Shown: positions 1 to 8,009 of the stretch, piece by piece
How the letters are laid out: every line of letters begins with the position of its first letter
Position numbering within the stretch: position 1 is the stretch's first letter
NCBI GenBank assembly: GCA_015075425.1
Contig: JABTUL010000001.1
Coordinates: 2,356,001 to 2,420,000, forward strand
Length of the DNA stretch: 64,000 bases
Direction: 5' to 3'
From: Spirochaetales bacterium
GTDB taxonomy: Bacteria > Spirochaetota > Leptospiria > Leptospirales > Leptonemataceae
The notes under the pieces: generated by a model
Databases searched by the model: none
What the model saw: the letters and a program-made list of their open reading frames with translations, nothing else
What the model was told of the DNA's origin: nothing
Translations under genes and position numbers: made by a program

Positions 1-207
1 CTGGTAGCTGCGGCCGCGTTCGTATTTCGCATTGTGCAACCGGACGGTGGTGAAGTTCGGGCAGAGAAGCTTGCTATTCCAGTTGGTACTGAACTTGATA
101 ACGGTCCGCACCTTTGGTGTAGGAGGGGTGCTGCTGGATTCAGTGTGATCGGTTTCCGGCGGCGGCCCGGCCAGAGGATCCACAGGAGCAGTTTGCTTCT
201 TGCTCAT
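1..207 (-). CDS. Phage early protein, partial (C-terminus outside window)
   Basis: Last visible gene of the leftward early operon; 69 residues are seen and the frame runs off the left edge. The ATG at 207 overlaps the stop of the upstream gp16-like gene as ATGA, which supports translational coupling. The first 30 residues are rich in Pro, Thr and Ser. They are followed by a segment (about residues 33-69) with conserved-looking aromatic and charged residues (KFSTNWNSKL, TTVRLHN). I have a weak memory of similar unnamed proteins in transposable phages, but assign no function. Confidence 0.6.
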   Translation of the reverse strand, partial: MSKKQTAPVDPLAGPPPETDHTESSSTPPTPKVRTVIKFSTNWNSKLLCPNFTTVRLHNAKYERGRSYQ

Positions 208-716
208 GCTGGATCCCTGTTGGCGATAGATTTCAGGGCCTCGATGATCGATTGGGCCTGACGGCGATTGAGCTCGGCCAAGGGCTTTTTGAACATACGA
301 TTGCAGATCGACTCCACGTTGATGCGAACCGTTGCACCATTGATACGCCCGAGCAGATCCACAATCAGAGCGTCCTGTGCGGGCGTGCGTTTCCAGTGGG
401 CCAGCTGCTCTATGCCGTCCCGTCGATTCTGGCGACGCTCGGAACGCTCCTGGGGCTCCAGCAGATGGGCAAGGTGAGCGACCAACTGCTTGCCGGATCT
501 GGCAGAGATACGGGAAAGCGATTCGGAGCCGGTCTGTTCAAAGAGGATCGTATAGAGCATGCCTTCATCAAAGCCGAGTTTTTTTGCCAGGCCCCAGACC
601 CGCCGGATGTCGTCCTTGCTGATGCGTCCCAGAGCAGGCTGCCCGGAAGCGCTGGCCCGGCGACGGCGCTGCAGTTCCCGGATATGATCCTGGGTTGTTT
701 TCCCGGACTTTTTCAC
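204..716 (-). CDS. Mu gp16-like regulatory protein (DUF1018 type)
   Basis: 170 residues. The layout fits the Mu gp16 family: a basic N-terminus (RELQRRRRA), then a helical core with DDIRRVWGLAKKLGFDEGM, then SLSRISARSGKQL, and a C-terminal helix ending NRRQAQSIIEALKSI. Family members sit in the early region of transposable phages between Gam and the late activator; their exact role is poorly defined. It overlaps the genes on both sides by 4 bp (ATGA), so it is translated as part of the early operon. The family call comes from pattern recognition, not a search. Confidence 0.7.
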   Translation of the reverse strand: MKKSGKTTQDHIRELQRRRRASASGQPALGRISKDDIRRVWGLAKKLGFDEGMLYTILFEQTGSESLSRISARSGKQLVAHLAHLLEPQERSERRQNRRDGIEQLAHWKRTPAQDALIVDLLGRINGATVRINVESICNRMFKKPLAELNRRQAQSIIEALKSIANRDPA

Positions 717-934
717 TGGACCGTCTCCCGATCCACGACGCGCAAAATGACCAGAAGCAGGAAGGCCAGCCCCAGCCAGATGGCCGGGTCAAAAGGAGCA
801 ACGACTGCGCCGTATTTCTGGAGGCTCCAGAGAAAGCCGCCCAGGGCATAGATCCCTGTGCTCAGGCAAATGCCGATGATGCCGAGCATGATGTGGCGGC
901 TCCAGCGCAGTCGTTGATAAGGCTGCCGTTTCAT
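713..934 (-). CDS. Small two-helix membrane protein
   Basis: 73 residues with two hydrophobic stretches, about residues 16-38 (IMLGIIGICLSTGIYALGGF) and 50-66 (IWLGLAFLLLVILRVV). The N-terminus is basic (MKRQPYQRLRWSRH), so it probably faces the cytoplasm. It starts 2 bp after the Gam stop and overlaps the gp16-like start by 4 bp. Holins have this size and topology, but its place in the early operon argues against a lysis role. Function unknown. Confidence 0.65.
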   Translation of the reverse strand: MKRQPYQRLRWSRHIMLGIIGICLSTGIYALGGFLWSLQKYGAVVAPFDPAIWLGLAFLLLVILRVVDRETVQ

Positions 935-936
935 GG

Positions 937-1509
937 TTAAACTGCAACCTCCATATCCGTGCCTTCGACCGTGGCCGGTTTCACATACAGCCTTTCGATT
1001 TCGTCTTCGATCTCGATTTTGGTGATCTTCCTGGCAGTGATGGGATCGCTCAGGATGGCATCCTTGTTCAGCTCCAGTTTCATGCGCAGGAAGACCCGGT
1101 TGAATTTTGTCACAGCCTTGTTGTAGAATTCGAGCATGCCGTTTTCTGCCAGGATCTTCTCGATCAATCTGGCCGATGTGCGCGTCTTCACTGCTGCTGG
1201 CTTGTCCCGGTAGCTGATGCTTCCCGTGGTCAGTTCAGCGGTCTTTTTGTCGGTCGGGAAGAGCTCCTTGCGGTTGCGATCCGTATAGGCCTTGATGCCC
1301 AGACTGATGGCCAGGATACCTTCTTCGATCGGCTTGATCCGGTCACCCAGCTCTTCCTGCAGCTGTTGGATCTGATCGTTGAAGTGGTTTTCCAGTTCGC
1401 GTTTCTGGCGCTGCAGTTCACCCATGCGGGCTACGGCATGCTCCAGGTCGTTCCGGGTTTTGATCGGTTCAACGGCCACGAGTGGCGGTTTTTCTTTCTT
1501 CTTGCTCAT
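937..1509 (-). CDS. gam: Gam-like host-nuclease inhibitor
   Basis: 190 residues, close to the usual Gam length. A lysine-rich start is followed by a long coiled coil (about residues 20-75, with ELQRQKRELENHFNDQIQQL) and then the Gam beta/alpha core (TTGSISYRDKPAAVKTR, LIEKILAENG). Mu Gam is a Ku-like dimer that binds double-stranded DNA ends and shields linear phage DNA from RecBCD-type exonucleases. Its position downstream of the transposase and ATPase genes matches the Mu early region. The start overlaps the stop of the lysine-rich peptide gene as ATGA. Confidence 0.85.
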   Translation of the reverse strand: MSKKKEKPPLVAVEPIKTRNDLEHAVARMGELQRQKRELENHFNDQIQQLQEELGDRIKPIEEGILAISLGIKAYTDRNRKELFPTDKKTAELTTGSISYRDKPAAVKTRTSARLIEKILAENGMLEFYNKAVTKFNRVFLRMKLELNKDAILSDPITARKITKIEIEDEIERLYVKPATVEGTDMEVAV

Positions 1510-1658
1510 GCAGTCTCCTTCATGTCCTGCATGACCACGCCACCGGACTTGCGTTCAGAGACGGCCACACGGGCTTTCTTCTTCGCCGGAGACTTGCGAG
1601 CCGCAGCCTTCTTCACTGCGGCCTTTTTGGATCCGGTTTTCTTCTTCTTTGCTGGCAT
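1506..1658 (-). CDS. Lysine/alanine-rich histone-like peptide
   Basis: 50 residues, with Lys, Ala and Arg dominating the first 35 (KKKK, SKKAAVKKAAARKSPAKKKAR). This resembles the tails of bacterial histone H1/Hc-type proteins. I chose the ATG at 1658 because AAGGAGG lies just upstream; a longer frame to 1766 would overlap the MuB-type gene. Its composition suggests non-sequence-specific DNA binding, possibly helping transposition complexes or DNA protection together with Gam. That role is inference. The last codons overlap the Gam start. Confidence 0.7.
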   Translation of the reverse strand: MPAKKKKTGSKKAAVKKAAARKSPAKKKARVAVSERKSGGVVMQDMKETA

Positions 1659-1692
1659 TGAGGGCCTCCTTGGGTTTTTGAACTGATTTTGG

Positions 1693-2682
1693 TTAGTTAA
1701 TGGCGGCGCCCGTTTGCTCAAATTCCTGGCGCGGAGCCAGGCCACCGAGAAGAGTTTCCGAAGCATTCGTTATGGCCTCCGAAAGACTGCTGCCTTCCAG
1801 TTTGCCTGACAGGGTTTCGCTTACGCGCTGGGCATTGATGCCCTTCATGTCTGGATACATGCGTTTGGCTGTGATCAGGACGTCGCGCTGGGTATAGTTG
1901 CTTTTCCGGAGACGGTAGCGCAGATCGAGGCGAGGCAGAGCGGCGATGTGTTCGCCCTTGAGCTGGAAATTGCCCTGCTTGTCCACGGCATCTTCAAACT
2001 CCACTCGCAACAGATTGCACAGATGCTGGATGCCCAGCGGTGTGCGGTAAAGGATAGCGGAGGCAAAGCGGCCTTTGAGACCGGGCCCGCTGAAAACCAA
2101 GCCAAACCGTTTCTGCGCGATCAGGACGATATCATCTTCCGTCAACGGGTGCAGGCCCAGATGGTCGATGCGGTGACCCAGTTCGGGCTGATTGAAAATG
2201 CGCTCCCAGGTGCGGTGTGTCTTGCCAAAGAGAATGATGCTGAACAGGTGATCGGAGTCGGCACCGGCAATTTCATGGATCTTTTTCAGGTCGCGGAATG
2301 TCTGCAGATTCAGGTCCTGGGCTTCGTCGATGACCAGGATCACCTTGCGGCGAGTGCTCTCTGCCTGGCGCAGCGCCTGGGCCAGAGCATGGTACTGACG
2401 TTCTACGGATCCGGGCACGTAGGCCGTGGGATCGCAGGCCTCGATCAAAAGCTTCATGATCTGGCTGATCCTCGATGCTGTCTTGGTGAATCCCTTGAGG
2501 GATACGACTACAAAGCGGCGGCGTTCGTCATGCTGCCAGTAGTCCACAAGCCGGTTGTGCAGAGTGGTTTTTCCAGAACCTACGTCCGCTACGATGGCCA
2601 GAAATCCGTTCTTCTTGATGGTTTGTGCGATAGCCTTGTTCGCAACGGCGACGTTGCGAGTTTCAATGAGCGGTTGCTTCAT
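1693..2682 (-). CDS. MuB-type AAA+ ATPase, transposition target selector
   Basis: 329 residues. Walker A is VADVGSGKTT (about residues 32-41) and Walker B is VILVIDEAQDL (about 115-125), followed by sensor-type segments and a helical C-terminal part. In Mu, protein B coats target DNA as an ATP-dependent filament, delivers target to the transposase and stimulates it. The overall look is of the ExeA/TniB/MuB group, and the immediate upstream neighbour is a MuA-type transposase, whose frame it overlaps by 20 bp. This pairing makes the transposition role secure. Confidence 0.9.
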   Translation of the reverse strand: MKQPLIETRNVAVANKAIAQTIKKNGFLAIVADVGSGKTTLHNRLVDYWQHDERRRFVVVSLKGFTKTASRISQIMKLLIEACDPTAYVPGSVERQYHALAQALRQAESTRRKVILVIDEAQDLNLQTFRDLKKIHEIAGADSDHLFSIILFGKTHRTWERIFNQPELGHRIDHLGLHPLTEDDIVLIAQKRFGLVFSGPGLKGRFASAILYRTPLGIQHLCNLLRVEFEDAVDKQGNFQLKGEHIAALPRLDLRYRLRKSNYTQRDVLITAKRMYPDMKGINAQRVSETLSGKLEGSSLSEAITNASETLLGGLAPRQEFEQTGAAIN

Positions 2683-4435
2683 TGGTTTTCTCCTTATATT
2701 TTTCTACGATCATGTTACAAAAATAGACCAGATGCGCGGACTTGATGGAGCCCGTAATTTTGAGCTCGTTGGCGAAGACGGTGCGCAGGGTTTCCAGCGG
2801 CGGATTCTCTGGATCCAGAGCGTTGATTTCCGCATCGTCCAGGCGGGTGAGACGATGCACCCAGAGCAGAGCAGATTCGAGCGTGGCAAAGGATTCCGGT
2901 GGGGCCAGCGAGCTGGTCTCTACAGCCTGCGCCGGATTAGGAAAGCGCAAGACCTTCGCCTGGTTTTCGGGCGGCAGAGTATCTTCAAAAAGCACCATCT
3001 TGGCCAGCCGCTTGCCACGAATGCGGGCCTCGTCGCGGTTGATTGCCCCTTGCGACTGCGGATTGCTTTTGATGTCTTCGAACCCATGCTCGCGCTCACG
3101 TGGATCAACAAGCGGCACGATGCGACCATCAGGCAATTCTGCGACGTAGCGGCGCTCCTCCCCCTGGCGAACGGCTGGCATGTAGATGGCAATTTTCTGG
3201 CCAATTACAGCGTCTTCGTGAGTGACATAGAACTCCGTCCCATCAATCGAAATTTGGCCGAACCGATTCACTACACGTTTCACGTTGGCGACCAGAGCAT
3301 CATACACATTCTGTTCGGTGATGCGGCGGATGGGATGGTCTTTGACGCCAGCCTGCCAGCGGCTGTAGAAGCCCCGCTTGCGACAGATGTGGGCAGCCCA
3401 GGCCTGGTAGAAATAATTCAGTTGGTTGATGTTCTGAATGGTATGCCGGGCCAGAATGGATTCCGGCCCGCGCTTGACCGCACCGATCCGGGACTCCACC
3501 AAGCCCTTTGCAGACGGGTTGCCGGGCAGGTGGGTTTCGACCCGGGATCCGAGCCGGTTCACAAAGCGATTGATCAGGCTGGAATTGCCGATGCCCGAGC
3601 CGCGGTCAGCATAGAGAATGTCCGGGACGCCCTCGAGAGGGCAATCGTGCAGCGGAGGCAGGCGCCCTTCCAGCGGTGATTGCGTGCCACGCTTGGGCAG
3701 GAAAGCCCACTTGAGAAAGGCCAGCCAGTCGGTCGAATTTTCCCCGCCTTTGGTGGCGCTCTTTGAGGTGGGCAGCGGCGCAAAGGCGCGCACCAGAAAT
3801 GTTTTGCTATGCATATCAACCAGGTAATACACCCAGATTTTGAAGAGGCCTTCGCGCAGCAGGAGGTCGCTCGCATGGGTATCGCCGCGCGGCAGGTCGT
3901 AGGGCACGACCCGGCCATCCAGGCGCAGGTAGTAGTGATTCATGGGAGTGGCATCCACAACGAAGACATGACCGGGATGGTTGGCTGTGATATGATAGGC
4001 GGCGGAGCGCCGAGTGGAAGCCTTCTGATTCAGGCCTTCGCGGCGCAAGATGCGGTTCATGCGCACCAGTCCGGCGGGCGTGGAGTAGAATCCCTTAGGC
4101 AGCAGTCCCATGTTCTCTGCAACCATGATGCGCAGTTCCGTGGATCCGTAGTGCCCCTGGGACAGACCGGCCACGGACAGAGCATGCTCACGCTCCATGG
4201 CCAGGGCGGCGTCCGATTTGCGCGACTTGCGTGCGACCCGGCCAGCAGCCAGCGAAACAGGAGAATGACCACGTTTCAGATGCTTTAGTTTCTGATAAAC
4301 CGTGGCAGGGCTCAAACCTGTAAGCTGAGAAAATTCGCGGAGCACGTCACCGCGCTCCTGCCGGCTGCTGGCCTGCGCATGGCGCTCGGCATAAGCCAGT
4401 AGAACACCCATGTCTATGGATTTGCCGCGCGCCAT
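2663..4435 (-). CDS. MuA-type DDE transposase
   Basis: 590 residues. An N-terminal helix-turn-helix (about residues 25-55, SQLTGLSPATVYQKLKHL) and a second DNA-binding region precede an RNase H-fold core. The catalytic triad is visible as Asp in FVVDATPMNHYYL, Asp in ILYADRGSG and Glu in AKGLVESRIGAVKRG. A beta-rich C-terminal domain follows (FGQISIDGTEFYV, RYVAELPDGRIVPL), as in MuA/TniA proteins. The enzyme cleaves the phage ends and joins them to target DNA, driving integration and replicative transposition. It starts 9 bp upstream of the neighbouring gene's stop region and runs into the MuB-type gene. Confidence 0.93.
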   Translation of the reverse strand: MARGKSIDMGVLLAYAERHAQASSRQERGDVLREFSQLTGLSPATVYQKLKHLKRGHSPVSLAAGRVARKSRKSDAALAMEREHALSVAGLSQGHYGSTELRIMVAENMGLLPKGFYSTPAGLVRMNRILRREGLNQKASTRRSAAYHITANHPGHVFVVDATPMNHYYLRLDGRVVPYDLPRGDTHASDLLLREGLFKIWVYYLVDMHSKTFLVRAFAPLPTSKSATKGGENSTDWLAFLKWAFLPKRGTQSPLEGRLPPLHDCPLEGVPDILYADRGSGIGNSSLINRFVNRLGSRVETHLPGNPSAKGLVESRIGAVKRGPESILARHTIQNINQLNYFYQAWAAHICRKRGFYSRWQAGVKDHPIRRITEQNVYDALVANVKRVVNRFGQISIDGTEFYVTHEDAVIGQKIAIYMPAVRQGEERRYVAELPDGRIVPLVDPREREHGFEDIKSNPQSQGAINRDEARIRGKRLAKMVLFEDTLPPENQAKVLRFPNPAQAVETSSLAPPESFATLESALLWVHRLTRLDDAEINALDPENPPLETLRTVFANELKITGSIKSAHLVYFCNMIVEKYKEKTNEATAH

Positions 4436-4443
4436 TTTCTTTC

Positions 4444-5355
4444 TCAGCCCTGAGGAACGAGGTCGGATTCGTCAGCGAGGGTTTCGCGCGCCGTCTGGTG
4501 CCCCCAGATGATCCCGCCCCAGCGGTTCTTGAGATTCTCCAGGCTGGCTTCAATGGCTGATAGAGAGCGAGCAAAGTGTCCGGCCACTTCTGCATCCACA
4601 GCGTCAGCTGACATGCCATCGATCTGGCCCATGAGGCCGATGACCTGGGGTGCAACGTCGGTCAGAAGCTGGATGGCATCCTTTTTATGCGTGATGTAGA
4701 CGAGCCTTGCGGGGTCGATGTCCTTGGTTTCGATCAGGGCTTTTTCGAGATCAGCCGCGCGCTGACGGGCCTGCTCCAGATCCTCCTGCAACGTGGAGAT
4801 AACGCTGTCTTTCGCGCTAAGTTGAGCTGTTTTTTGCTTCAACTTGTGATCCAGCTTCTTGGCCTCATCGCCAGATTCACTTTTCAATTCATTGCGAATT
4901 TGCTTCGCAAAGTCTTTGGCTGAGATTTCCGTGCCATCTTCCAGCACCACTTTGCCGCCCTGAAACTGAATCGAACCATCGGAGATAGCCTGTGCGGTTT
5001 CCTCATGGCGGGCATACAGCAGCAGATGGGTGATGGGTTGCGATAGCACTTGCTGTGCGTCGGAAGAATCGGCGAAGCGATCAGCCACGGTCATCAGGTT
5101 CTTGAATGTGGTATAGGAAGACTGGAAGTTTGTGAGCAACCACTCATGCATGGAACCGCAGTTCTCAATTAAGAACAGCTTCTGATCGCGGATGGTCTTG
5201 AGAGCCATGGCCATGGTGGCCAGGCCGACTTTGACTTGCTGCCGCGCGAACTGCAACAGAGCGGTGTGCTCTGCCGTAAAGGTCAGCTCTTTGCCGGTTT
5301 CCGGGTCAGTGATGATGAGATTCTGGGTTGCGATGTCTTTCTCTTTTCGAGCCAT
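4444..5355 (-). CDS. Early phage protein with coiled coil (DUF3102-like)
   Basis: 303 residues. The N-terminal part (about 25-110) has helices with LATMAMALKTIRDQKLFL and CGSMHEWLLTNF, reminiscent of DUF3102/KilA-type phage proteins that precede transposases. Residues about 165-215 form a coiled coil (LKQKTAQLSAKDSVISTLQEDLEQAR). It lies between a small winged-helix-like gene and the transposase gene in the same operon. A DNA-associated accessory role in transposition or replication is plausible but not shown. Confidence 0.7.
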   Translation of the reverse strand: MARKEKDIATQNLIITDPETGKELTFTAEHTALLQFARQQVKVGLATMAMALKTIRDQKLFLIENCGSMHEWLLTNFQSSYTTFKNLMTVADRFADSSDAQQVLSQPITHLLLYARHEETAQAISDGSIQFQGGKVVLEDGTEISAKDFAKQIRNELKSESGDEAKKLDHKLKQKTAQLSAKDSVISTLQEDLEQARQRAADLEKALIETKDIDPARLVYITHKKDAIQLLTDVAPQVIGLMGQIDGMSADAVDAEVAGHFARSLSAIEASLENLKNRWGGIIWGHQTARETLADESDLVPQG

Positions 5356-5603
5356 ATAGTTTTCTCCATTTGTGTGCGGGCCATTGGCAGCCCTTGAATG
5401 ATCTGATTCTGTAACGGGAGCGCCAGCCCGTATGCTGTGTAATGTTTATCGATCAGCTGCGCAGCCTGCATGTCTGCCAGAGCCCGTTCCACATTGCGCC
5501 GCGGCGCGCCTGTGGCCAGAGCCAGATCCGGGACGGACCAGACTCCGGGGAAGTAACGGATCAAGAAGTACATGATCTGGCTGACGAGCTGAGCGCGGGT
5601 CAT
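5283..5603 (-). CDS. Small winged-helix-like early protein
   Basis: 106 residues. Residues about 18-52 (VWSVPDLALATGAPRRNVERALADMQAAQLID) read as a helix-turn-helix with a following wing, typical of small transcription-factor folds. The last ~25 residues overlap the next gene's start by 73 bp and look low-complexity, so the conserved part may end earlier. Possible early regulator or transposition accessory factor; no named family recognised. Confidence 0.55.
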   Translation of the reverse strand: MTRAQLVSQIMYFLIRYFPGVWSVPDLALATGAPRRNVERALADMQAAQLIDKHYTAYGLALPLQNQIIQGLPMARTQMEKTIWLEKRKTSQPRISSSLTRKPAKS

Positions 5604-5626
5604 GGTTGCGTTATCACCTCCTGCAT

Positions 5627-6223
5627 TTACAGATCCTCCAGCAGAATCATTCTGGTCACGTGACCGGCCAGAAGTTCAAAGGAATAGATCACACGGTAAC
5701 CATTATGGTTTCTGTAGTTCCCTACGAGGTTGCCGTACGGATCGGAAACGGACAGGCAAGCAGGCCCGGCCCCCATGCCGGTTATGATGTGCTTGAAATC
5801 GCCGTAGGCAATGCCAAAGGGCACGGGCCTGCGATAGCGCCGGATGTGCGCGGCAATGTGTTCGGCCCGGGCGGTGTAGTTACGCGCTCGGAATAGTATA
5901 CCATGTTCGGCCAGGATGTCGTTCAGCACATCCATGTGAAACAGGGAGTCAAAGGCATCATCGCGTTTGCGTAGCCTGTGTTCCAGCATGGAGTAGTAGG
6001 CGTAGCCGCCAGCTGGTGTGCTGAATGTGGAGAAAGCTCCAAAGATGTCCGGGTATTTCAGGCTCAGCCAGACATACACATTCTGGAACGAATTGCCCAT
6101 ACACTGAGCCCAGTCCGGGATCTTGAAGCGCGGTGTAGAAAGATCGCCGCGCTGCGGATTCCAGGGGAAGACCGGCTCGACTTCGACTTCGATGACGTTT
6201 TGAGCGATCATAGGCCGAGCCAC
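5627..6223 (-). CDS. C39-like papain-fold cysteine peptidase
   Basis: 198 residues. The pattern fits a C39-type peptidase: a likely nucleophile Cys with a following helix (QCMGNSFQNVYVWLSL, about residues 41-56), a likely catalytic His (DFKHIITGMG, about 143-152), and an Asp in the last core strand (VSDPYGNLVGNY). No signal peptide or transmembrane segment is visible. In phages such domains can be cell-wall endopeptidases or process proteins. No other lysozyme or amidase is visible in this window, so it may be the endolysin, though its place in the early operon is odd. The family is inferred from motifs. Confidence 0.55.
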   Translation of the reverse strand: MARPMIAQNVIEVEVEPVFPWNPQRGDLSTPRFKIPDWAQCMGNSFQNVYVWLSLKYPDIFGAFSTFSTPAGGYAYYSMLEHRLRKRDDAFDSLFHMDVLNDILAEHGILFRARNYTARAEHIAAHIRRYRRPVPFGIAYGDFKHIITGMGAGPACLSVSDPYGNLVGNYRNHNGYRVIYSFELLAGHVTRMILLEDL

Positions 6224-6399
6224 ATCAGGAAGCGCCGGAACGGACTGTAGAGAATCACATCCGGCTCGGGGGTCAGATTGCGAGCGCTGGCACTGGCCAC
6301 AATTTCGCGGCTGGCCAGCGGTCGGCGGCTACGGGTAGATTTGACCGGCGTTCTGGATTCGATTTTGCGCCGGGTGCTGGTTTTTGTTTTTGCAGACAT
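6208..6399 (-). CDS. Small basic protein with hydrophobic C-terminus
   Basis: 63 residues. The first 35 are rich in Lys, Arg, Ser and Thr; the end is YSPFRRFLMWLGL, which could contact membrane. It overlaps the C39-like peptidase gene start by 16 bp, suggesting coupled expression. GAGGAG lies close upstream of the start. Function unknown. Confidence 0.5.
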   Translation of the reverse strand: MSAKTKTSTRRKIESRTPVKSTRSRRPLASREIVASASARNLTPEPDVILYSPFRRFLMWLGL

Positions 6400-6415
6400 T
6401 ATGTCTCCTCCTTAC

Positions 6416-6637
6416 TTAATGTTTACGATCTTTATCAAATAGATGGCGGAACCGGTCGGCTTCTGCCTTGAGGCAGGTTTTGCACTTGTGCTCCTGAAAG
6501 ACCTGATCCACGCGCCGGAAACAGGATCCGCAGATGTGCAGGCCGTGCTGCGCGGCAGCCAGGTGATCGGCAAAGCTGATAGCTGGCGTCCTCTGGAACT
6601 TCACGGAAGTCTGGCGCTCGATGGGATTGACGTTCAT
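6416..6637 (-). CDS. Small zinc-finger-like protein
   Basis: 73 residues with two CxxC pairs (CGSCFRR at about residue 36 and CKTCLKA at about 51). Such pairs would bind one zinc in a treble-clef or DksA/TraR-like small finger. It is first in the downstream half of the early operon and is separated from the zinc protein on the opposite strand by only 36 bp. Function unknown; a transcription-related role is a guess from the fold. Confidence 0.55.
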   Translation of the reverse strand: MNVNPIERQTSVKFQRTPAISFADHLAAAQHGLHICGSCFRRVDQVFQEHKCKTCLKAEADRFRHLFDKDRKH

Positions 6638-6673
6638 GCATGGTACTCCTGAATGATCCTAAAGGGGTTTAGA

Positions 6674-7156
6674 ATGAATAGATATGTCATGTGTACGGGT
6701 CCTCGGGCACATGTGTACAGAAGTGGATCTGGATCGGATCTGCCTCAATGGTGCACACTGTGCCGGGCTCCCATTTCCACAGCATGCGCCAGATGCGGAG
6801 GCGTATTTTCAGCGAGACCCAGAAAGTATTGTCCGCACTGCGCAGGAAAATTCGATCAAAGAGAAATCTTCTGCCTGGTGGTAAAATGGCTACAGACTCA
6901 GGCTTCAGGTACATTGCGCTACAACTCTCAGCTACAAACGCTTCTATCCGCACCAACATATCCTTTGCTCGCTGCCGCGAAACCAGATGAGGAGCATGCA
7001 AAAGACGCCTTCTACGCTCTTGTTCTTCATGGGCAAGGAATTCGCGATAAGCTGAATGCCACCGGGCAAAAGGAATTACTCGAAACCATAGAAAACGTAG
7101 TAATCCCTGAACATTTTGATTTACTTGACGGAACATCTCTTAAATCTCCAGCTTGA
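6674..7156 (+). CDS. Zinc-ribbon protein encoded against the early operon
   Basis: 160 residues. Three CxxC pairs sit near the N-terminus (CTLCRAP, CARCGGV, CPHCAGK, about residues 27-60), followed by a helical domain with DAFYALVLHGQGIRDKLN. I chose the ATG at 6674 because AAAGGGG is well spaced upstream. The gene is read opposite to its neighbours and its end overlaps the stop of the next minus-strand gene by 17 bp. The ordered cysteines support real coding on this strand. Function unknown. Confidence 0.6.
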   Translation: MNRYVMCTGPRAHVYRSGSGSDLPQWCTLCRAPISTACARCGGVFSARPRKYCPHCAGKFDQREIFCLVVKWLQTQASGTLRYNSQLQTLLSAPTYPLLAAAKPDEEHAKDAFYALVLHGQGIRDKLNATGQKELLETIENVVIPEHFDLLDGTSLKSPA

Positions 7157-7391
7157 CTTTTGCATTGTATAACTTTTCAAGATCGAGGCGATAGCGGTGC
7201 ACCATGAACTGGTCCGGTTCAAGTCCCCGCCGCTTGAGCCCAACCCAGAGTCCGGCCAAAGCCGCTGAACTGAGCTTGCGCTTTTCAGCCGGAGAAAGGC
7301 CTGAGCCAACCTCAGCGCAATGCGCGGCAATAGCAGACAGAGCCAGATTGATGGGCCTCAATTCCGACTGGTCAGGCCAGCTCTGGCTCAT
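7140..7391 (-). CDS. Small early phage protein
   Basis: 83 residues from the ATG at 7391, which has GGGGG seven bases upstream; longer starts up to 7487 are possible. Helical, with LSPAEKRKLSSAALAGLWVGLKRRG and an ending of RLDLEKLYNAKVKLEI. No family recognised. It is flanked on both sides by plus-strand genes, so its expression depends on readthrough from the main early promoter or on a local promoter. Confidence 0.45.
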   Translation of the reverse strand: MSQSWPDQSELRPINLALSAIAAHCAEVGSGLSPAEKRKLSSAALAGLWVGLKRRGLEPDQFMVHRYRLDLEKLYNAKVKLEI

Positions 7392-7403
7392 AAGCATGCC
7401 CCC

Positions 7404-7622
7404 ATGGAAATCAATGCGGCTGATTTGATTAAAGTTAAGACGACCCTCGAAACCGAGCTGAGGGAATTGAGCGCCTTGGAGAACCACAAGGGCATCAGCA
7501 CGGAATTGATCACAGAACTCAGGGAATTGAAGCGGGCCCGCGAGGTGCTCCTATTGCTTCTTCTCCAGAAGCTCAATTCCACTACGTTCGACTTACCAAT
7601 CCCGGAAGGGTATTGCTCATAG
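7404..7622 (+). CDS. Possible small coiled-coil protein on the opposite strand
   Basis: 72 residues with a regular heptad-like pattern (LIKVKTTLETELRELSALENHKG, then ELITELRELKRAREVLLLLLLQKL). It starts 12 bp from the divergent minus-strand start and its stop lies 2 bp from the stop of the convergent gene at 7624. No good ribosome-binding site is visible. The minus strand also has an open frame here, so the coding strand is not certain. Confidence 0.4.
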   Translation: MEINAADLIKVKTTLETELRELSALENHKGISTELITELRELKRAREVLLLLLLQKLNSTTFDLPIPEGYCS

Positions 7623-7623
7623 C

Positions 7624-7926
7624 TCACGTTTCTTTCCCCTGGAGGAGAGCTGTTACTTCCGGGATCTTTTCAGGATCAAGGTGCGACGGCAGAATTTTGG
7701 GAGTGATTCCCAAATGATGCAGATCCGAACGCAGGTGATCGAATATGGCAGAGTGGAATTCCTGCTGTTTTGAAACTTCGCTGACAAGGATGGCAACCCG
7801 GCGCAGCAACAAACGGATTTCCATAATCCGCGCGGCATTCGCCGGGTGCACAAAACCGCCGCTGCTTTGTAGTGTGTCAACAAGGACCGACGGCGATTCA
7901 TCCATCTCAAAGCTGACGCTTACCAT
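7624..7926 (-). CDS. Early phage protein, helical
   Basis: 100 residues from the ATG at 7926, which overlaps the stop of the small membrane-protein gene. Helices include NAARIMEIRLLLRRVAILVSEVSKQQEF. No motif recognised. It is translationally coupled to its neighbour, so it is likely a real operon member. Confidence 0.5.
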   Translation of the reverse strand: MVSVSFEMDESPSVLVDTLQSSGGFVHPANAARIMEIRLLLRRVAILVSEVSKQQEFHSAIFDHLRSDLHHLGITPKILPSHLDPEKIPEVTALLQGKET

Positions 7927-8009
7927 TTCCAGCCCCCCGCATGCACAGCCAGCGCCACATAGAAAGCCAGGGCTACGCCAGCGGCCACGAGCCAGAGCCA
8001 CTCAGTCAT
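7920..8009 (-). CDS. Tiny single-span membrane peptide
   Basis: 29 residues: a short start, a hydrophobic helix (WLWLVAAGVALAFYVALAVHAGG) and the end WKW. Its ATG lies inside the last codons of the upstream gene, and its stop overlaps the next start (ATGGTAA), which fits a coupled operon. It would insert in the inner membrane. Small phage membrane peptides can affect superinfection or lysis timing, but nothing here shows which. Confidence 0.5.
   Translation of the reverse strand: MTEWLWLVAAGVALAFYVALAVHAGGWKW

Noticed and set aside
252-851. Long plus-strand frame over the gp16-like gene
   Set aside because: It is antisense to a gene with a recognisable family pattern and coupled starts; it has low-complexity composition.
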